DNA from: Snowella sp.
GTDB lineage: Bacteria; Cyanobacteriota; Cyanobacteriia; Cyanobacteriales; Microcystaceae
DNA length: 48,443 nt
Direction of reading: 5' to 3'
Assembly: GCA_003249095.1 (NCBI GenBank)
Contig: QBMS01000016.1
Coordinates: forward strand, 1 to 48,443
Each line of letters begins with the position of its first letter. The stretch's first letter is position 1. A model generated the notes under the pieces. That model searched no databases. It worked only from the letters and a program-made list of their open reading frames with translations, and was not told the origin of the DNA. Of the stretch, positions 44,716 to 48,443 are shown piece by piece. A program made the translations under genes and the position numbers.

Positions 44716-45255
44716 ATGATGACTGCCCTTCCCCATCCTGATACCGCCCGCATTCACCTACATTGTGCCATTATTACGGTTAGTGACACCCGTGACCTCG
44801 ATTCAGACCGTAGCGGTCAATTAATTGGTCAATATCTCAATCATATAGACCATATTGTGGATTCTTACCAGATTTTAAAGGATGATCCTGAACTCATTCG
44901 ATCGCAGGTAGAACAACTGAGTCTTGATCCCAATCTGGCAGTGATTATTTTAAACGGTGGTACGGGGATTGCCCCCAGGGATACCACCTTTGATGCGATC
45001 GCGGGTTTATTGGAAAAAACGTTACCTGGTTTTGGGGAAATTTTTCGTTTTCTCTGTTATCAAGAAATTGGTTCTAGGGCGATCGCCTCCCGTGCCGTCG
45101 CGGGGGTTTATCGAAACAAGCTCATTTTTTCACTACCTGGCTCATCGAATGCGGTCAAACTGGCTTTGGAGAATCTGATTCTGCCCGAATTATCCCATCT
45201 TGTCACCCAAATCAATCCCGATTACGCTCAATCAGCCCAAAACGATGAGGCTTGA
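44716..45255 (+). CDS. moaB: Molybdenum cofactor biosynthesis protein MoaB/MogA family
   Basis: The 179-residue protein has the molybdopterin-binding fold: CAIITVSDTRDLDSDRSGQL, ILNGGTGIAPRDTTFDAI (the GGTG loop) and the C-terminal FSLPGSSNAVKLAL. Family members adenylylate molybdopterin before Mo insertion. I choose the start at ATG 44716; the frame extends to a GTG at 44653, but the extra 21 residues are hydrophobic and not part of the family. It is convergent with the J-domain gene. Confidence 0.9.
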   Translation: MMTALPHPDTARIHLHCAIITVSDTRDLDSDRSGQLIGQYLNHIDHIVDSYQILKDDPELIRSQVEQLSLDPNLAVIILNGGTGIAPRDTTFDAIAGLLEKTLPGFGEIFRFLCYQEIGSRAIASRAVAGVYRNKLIFSLPGSSNAVKLALENLILPELSHLVTQINPDYAQSAQNDEA

Positions 45256-45293
45256 TGAATGCTTAGGCCATTTCTTACAAACTTAATATCATT

Positions 45294-45327
45294 AAGTCCC
45301 CCAGAATTGGGGGATTTAGGGGGCTTG
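45294..45327. repeat. C/G-rich palindromic repeat between convergent genes
   Basis: CCCCC-AGAATT-GGGGG (45298-45313) followed by ATTTAGGGGGC. This form of element is widespread in cyanobacterial intergenic DNA. It lies between two convergent stops and may act as a bidirectional terminator. Confidence 0.6.
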
Positions 45328-45357
45328 ATCAAGGTAGTTTTTTTGCGAGAAACATCC

Positions 45358-46098
45358 TTATTGGTGGATTGTCCCGTCGGGTAAGATGGTTCCCGTCAAA
45401 ATTGTCGCTGTTAATTTAACCATCAGACGATTGCCCGCCATCATCTTGGCTCCCCGCAAATCCGCCTCGCTGAGATCGGCTCCGCTCAAATCCGCACCGA
45501 TTAAATTCACTTCCCGTAGGTCGGCTTTTCTCAGATTTGCCCCCAGAAGATTCGCCCTAAACAAATTAGCCCCAAATAAATTAGCGGCTTCGAGGTTGAC
45601 CTTATGTAAAAAACTATCACTCAGATCGGCATGACTTAAATCAGCTTGGATTAATTTTCGCCCTGAAAAATCCTTCTCCCTTAAGTTAGCCCCCCGAAAA
45701 TCTGCCCCACTGAGATCCCGATGAAAAGGCCGTTGCACCGATGGCTCTGGAGGATTGGGAGGATTGGGGGGATTGGGAGGATTAGAGCGAGAAGAATGAC
45801 TCGAAGTATTGGTTTTATCTGATTTTTGCTCGGTTTTAGGTTTGGTTTTTGGCTCAGGTTTGGGTTCAGACGATGCGGTGGATGAAGCGGAATGGATTTG
45901 GGCTTGACGTAATTGGTCACGGGCATGGTTGATGTCCTTGAGACGGGCGATCGCTTTTTCCAATAGTCTTTCATTCCCTGATGGAATGCGATCGGGATGC
46001 CAAATAAACGCTAAGTCTCGATAGGCCTGATTAATCTCTTCTAGGGACGCGCCTAGTTCTAAACCCAGGATGCGATAATACGGTGCGAGATCTTTCAT
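45358..46098 (-). CDS. J-domain protein with C-terminal pentapeptide repeats
   Basis: The 246-residue protein starts at ATG 46098 with a G-rich ribosome site; the frame extends further up but only through residues unlike the family. A J domain fills residues 1-70 (YYRILGLELGASLEEINQAY, HPD in WHPDRIP). A Lys/Ser/Thr and Asn-Pro-Pro linker follows (PNPPNPPNPPNPP), encoded by a GGATTGGGA-type repeat at about 45752-45783. About 16 pentapeptide units (A-D/N-L-x-x) come next, forming a right-handed quadrilateral helix. The J domain should recruit DnaK; the repeat rod is a binding platform. The fusion is found in cyanobacteria; the client is unknown. Confidence 0.9.
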   Translation of the reverse strand: MKDLAPYYRILGLELGASLEEINQAYRDLAFIWHPDRIPSGNERLLEKAIARLKDINHARDQLRQAQIHSASSTASSEPKPEPKTKPKTEQKSDKTNTSSHSSRSNPPNPPNPPNPPEPSVQRPFHRDLSGADFRGANLREKDFSGRKLIQADLSHADLSDSFLHKVNLEAANLFGANLFRANLLGANLRKADLREVNLIGADLSGADLSEADLRGAKMMAGNRLMVKLTATILTGTILPDGTIHQ

Positions 46099-46322
46099 TT
46101 CGTTTACCCCCTTCTGTTTAAGCTGTTGACAAATCTTTCCTGGGCGATCGCGATTCCCCCCCCTAAATCGAGGATAGTCAAAAGATAAAAAATAAAGATG
46201 ATAAATTACCGTAATTTCACGGTTCAATAATCTACTAAATACTTTTTAGGATAGAACTAATTTTAGAAATTGATAAAAAATAATGGAAAATTCCATAAAT
46301 AATACAAAAATTTAATTTTTGC

Positions 46323-46350
46323 TTGACATTATACCTGAATTGGATAGGAT
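46323..46350 (+). promoter_or_regulatory. Candidate promoter of pilMN
   Basis: TTGACA (46323-46328), a 16-bp spacer and TAGGAT (46345-46350), about 70 bases before the pilM ATG. Confidence 0.45.
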
Positions 46351-46421
46351 AAGTTAGGGTTCTCTTACGTTCTGCTTTTTCCTCGGTTGCTCTATTAAAT
46401 CAGTCTTGATTACTTAAAAAT

Positions 46422-47558
46422 ATGTTGAGTCGTTTCAAAAGTTTACAAGGATTAAAAGGTTTAAATTTATCGAGTCTTCTGGGTAGAAAAAGCCAGGGAG
46501 TCGGTTTAGAGATTACCCCTGAGCGACTTAACTTAGTACAACTATCTAAGCAAGCTCAGGGCTATAAGTTAGGAAAATTCTGTACCACAGATGTGCCAGA
46601 AGGGATTTTCGAGGAAGGCAAAATTATCGATTCTCCTACCCTGGCTGAGTTGATCCAAGAATTATTTAAAGAGCATAAAATTACTGCCAAACGAGTTGCC
46701 ACAGCCGTTCCCATGCGGGAGGCGATTATTCGGATTATTCCTGTTCCCGCCGAATTAAATGAGCAAGAATTACGGGATATGGTCTTAAATCATGAAGCGG
46801 CCCTCTATTTGCCCTATCCGAGGGAAGAAGTCGATTTGGATTACCAAAAATTAGGTTTTTTTGAAGACGATGATGGAATTGAAAAAGTTCAGGTCTTATT
46901 AGTGGCGACTCGTCGGGAGGTGACGGATTCCTATTTGGATACTTTCCAACAGGCGGGTTTAGAGGTTGATGTCTTAGAAATTAATAGCTTTGCGCTCATT
47001 AGGACAATTAGGGAACAATTGCGCCAATTTGGTTCCAAGGAAGCCGTTGTTCTGGTGGATGTGGAGTTTGATAATACGGAAATTGCGATCGTGGTCGATG
47101 GGGTTCCCCAATTTTCACGGACAGTTCCCATCGGTACTTTTCAAATGCAAAATGCCCTATCAAGGGCCATGAATTTACCCCCATCCCGTAGTCCTGAAAT
47201 TTTGCAGGGGATGACCATTCCTGTCACTCAATTTGATACTCTGAGTACCCAGGGGACGGCGATCAACCCTGGGATGAGTGCTTTAATGCGGGTTTTGGGG
47301 GAATTAACCGATGAACTGCGTCGCTCTATCAATTTTTACTTAAATCAAAGTGAAGATTTAGAGGTTGTCCAGTTGCTACTGGCGGGGCCTGGCGGTGGTT
47401 TAGCTCAGTTAGATGAGTATCTGACCCAACGATTGAGTATTCCTGCTCTCCAGATTGATCCCATTACTTCTTTGGCGATCGATGTCGATCAGACTTTTTC
47501 CAATGTGGAACGCTCAAGCCTCGGAACCGTTCTAGGTCTAGGATTACGAGAGGTTTAA
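46422..47558 (+). CDS. pilM: Type IV pilus assembly protein PilM
   Basis: The 378-residue actin-like cytoplasmic ATPase-fold protein has GLEITPERLNLVQLSK (phosphate 1 region), VATAVPMREAIIRIIPVP, VLVDVEFDNTEIAIVVDG (phosphate 2) and LLAGPGGGLAQLDEYL (adenosine). PilM binds the cytoplasmic N-terminus of PilN and links the inner-membrane alignment complex to the PilB/PilT motors, needed for twitching and DNA uptake. A pilN gene follows 49 bp downstream, as in the conserved pilMNOQ order. Confidence 0.95.
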   Translation: MLSRFKSLQGLKGLNLSSLLGRKSQGVGLEITPERLNLVQLSKQAQGYKLGKFCTTDVPEGIFEEGKIIDSPTLAELIQELFKEHKITAKRVATAVPMREAIIRIIPVPAELNEQELRDMVLNHEAALYLPYPREEVDLDYQKLGFFEDDDGIEKVQVLLVATRREVTDSYLDTFQQAGLEVDVLEINSFALIRTIREQLRQFGSKEAVVLVDVEFDNTEIAIVVDGVPQFSRTVPIGTFQMQNALSRAMNLPPSRSPEILQGMTIPVTQFDTLSTQGTAINPGMSALMRVLGELTDELRRSINFYLNQSEDLEVVQLLLAGPGGGLAQLDEYLTQRLSIPALQIDPITSLAIDVDQTFSNVERSSLGTVLGLGLREV

Positions 47559-47607
47559 TTAAGGCGGATTTCGACAAACTATAGCCATTTGATATTTATG
47601 ATGCCCC

Positions 47608-48443
47608 ATGTATAGCTTAGACGTTAACTTTCTTACAGACCGAAACCTAGAAATCAAAGGCCCTGTGGTGGCTGCTACGGCGGACGGCCCTTCTCTCCAG
47701 CAACAATTACCGATCTATATCGGAGCGGGGGTGATGGTGGTTTTGCCCCTATTGGCGGGTTTATCCCTATTATTTGTGGGTTGGCAAAAGGAGCAAGCCC
47801 AGGCAAATATTCAAACGCTCGAAGCAGAACTCGCCAAACTCAATGCCCAAAATAAAAAGATTCAAGAAATAGAGGGCAAAATCAAGACTATTGATGATGA
47901 TATTGCAGGTTTGGTCGGAGTTTTTAATCAAATTAAGCCCTGGTCTGCCATTTTGCAGGATTTAACGGATCAGACTCCTGCGACCGTACAAATCAGTGGT
48001 ATCCAGCAAGCTGATCGCGTCTTAACCTTGACAGGATTTTCCCGAAATTACGCCGATCTCAATGACTTTCTTTTAACCTTGCAAAATTCCCGATTTTTTA
48101 AGGCGGATAGTACAAAACTAGTCACTGCAACGGCGAATCCTTTACCGATTACAGGAATTGAAACCGATAGCGGTGGAGGAGCAACGGCCCCTAAACAACC
48201 AGCATCAGGGGCAGCAGACAAGCCAGCAGGGCCGACTGTAACTGTTCCAACGGGGGTTAAATATACGATTACCACTGAGTTGAGTGATACGCCCGATAAT
48301 GAATTAATGAGCGAACTGACTCGTAAAGGCGCGATCGGTTTGGTGACCCGCTTTAAAATTCTGGAGCAAAAAGGGATTATGTCTTCTCAAAAACCCACCG
48401 ATCCCATCGTTTCACCCGCCCCACCAGGAACTCCCCCTCCCGC
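47608..48443 (+). CDS. pilN: Type IV pilus assembly protein PilN, N-terminal part
   Basis: The frame runs from ATG 47608 to the window edge (about 278 residues, incomplete). It begins MYSLDVNFLTDRNLEI, a PilM-binding cytoplasmic tail. One membrane helix follows (about residues 36-58, IYIGAGVMVVLPLLAGLSLLF), then a coiled coil (QANIQTLEAELAKLNAQNKK) and a PilN periplasmic ferredoxin-like domain (about 95-165). A Pro/Ala/Thr-rich tail comes next. It joins PilO in the periplasmic alignment complex. Cyanobacterial PilN is longer than that of Pseudomonas (about 200 residues) because of this tail. The stop lies beyond the window. Confidence 0.9.
   Translation, partial: MYSLDVNFLTDRNLEIKGPVVAATADGPSLQQQLPIYIGAGVMVVLPLLAGLSLLFVGWQKEQAQANIQTLEAELAKLNAQNKKIQEIEGKIKTIDDDIAGLVGVFNQIKPWSAILQDLTDQTPATVQISGIQQADRVLTLTGFSRNYADLNDFLLTLQNSRFFKADSTKLVTATANPLPITGIETDSGGGATAPKQPASGAADKPAGPTVTVPTGVKYTITTELSDTPDNELMSELTRKGAIGLVTRFKILEQKGIMSSQKPTDPIVSPAPPGTPPP

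Noticed and set aside
45681-45974. Leftward 97-codon Pro-rich frame
   Set aside because: Out-of-frame reading of the repetitive linker of the J-domain gene on the same strand.

Overview
The window is chromosomal DNA from a unicellular, phycobilisome-containing cyanobacterium of the broad Cyanothece/Crocosphaera/Microcystis/Synechocystis type. The evidence is an allophycocyanin beta-18 gene (apcF), plastocyanin (petE), the BCT1 bicarbonate transporter (cmpABCD) with its LysR regulator, a DUF3318 protein, groESL with both a cyanobacterial K-box and a CIRCE element, hopanoid and galactolipid genes, pilMN, and many HIP1 octamers (GCGATCGC). I cannot fix the genus from sequence alone.

Layout. 1-5.4 kb: the end of a membrane 4Fe-4S protein, a partner-switching pair (HATPase plus a STAS-sugar transferase fusion), DUF3318, an LCP cell-wall ligase and apcF. 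5.6-8.2 kb: an AT-rich two-gene island, a DUF4062 (TIR-like) protein followed by a two-TM/macro-domain protein, which resembles type II Thoeris. 8.2-10.9 kb: a leftward pgl / zinc-ribbon-FHA / site-2-protease operon. 11.3-17.9 kb: HpsJ-like protein, nusB, groES-groEL, tRNA-Phe, ftsH and a small membrane protein. 18.3-20.3 kb: an unrecognised two-gene unit. 20.4-26.0 kb: YkvA-like protein, petE, hpnH, a DgdA-like glycosyltransferase and ktrB-ktrA. 26.1-27.0 kb: a secreted RNase Sa-like ribonuclease with its barstar inhibitor. 27.1-33.7 kb: cmpR divergent from cmpABCD. 33.7-37.1 kb: a leftward accessory cassette (PLD-like protein, HigB-like toxin, XRE antitoxin, KGGVGR-variant ATPase) bounded on the right by a decayed second copy of the cmpD 3' end with its terminator. 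37.8-48.4 kb: bioF, a kinase with about 14 WD40 repeats, an NnrU/Z-ISO-like protein overlapping a decayed HI0074-type HEPN gene, a group 2 sigma factor, moaB, a J-domain/pentapeptide-repeat protein, pilM and the start of pilN.

How the genes work together. Most of the window is housekeeping: light harvesting and electron transfer (apcF, petE), carbon uptake (cmp), protein quality control (groESL, ftsH), membrane lipids and K+ homeostasis (hpnH, dgdA, ktrBA), and surface structures (LCP, sugar transferase, HpsJ-like, pilMN). Inserted among these are three accessory islands. The two strongest candidates for under-described biology are the DUF4062 + TM-macro pair (5629-8181), a likely signal-producer/membrane-effector immune pair, and the PLD-HigBA-KGGVGR ATPase cassette (33724-36778), whose last three genes overlap and which sits downstream of a tandem dyad operator. 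Decayed genes (cmpD-like 3' end, MscS tail, HEPN fragment) show that intergenic spaces here have been reshaped by recombination and deletion.
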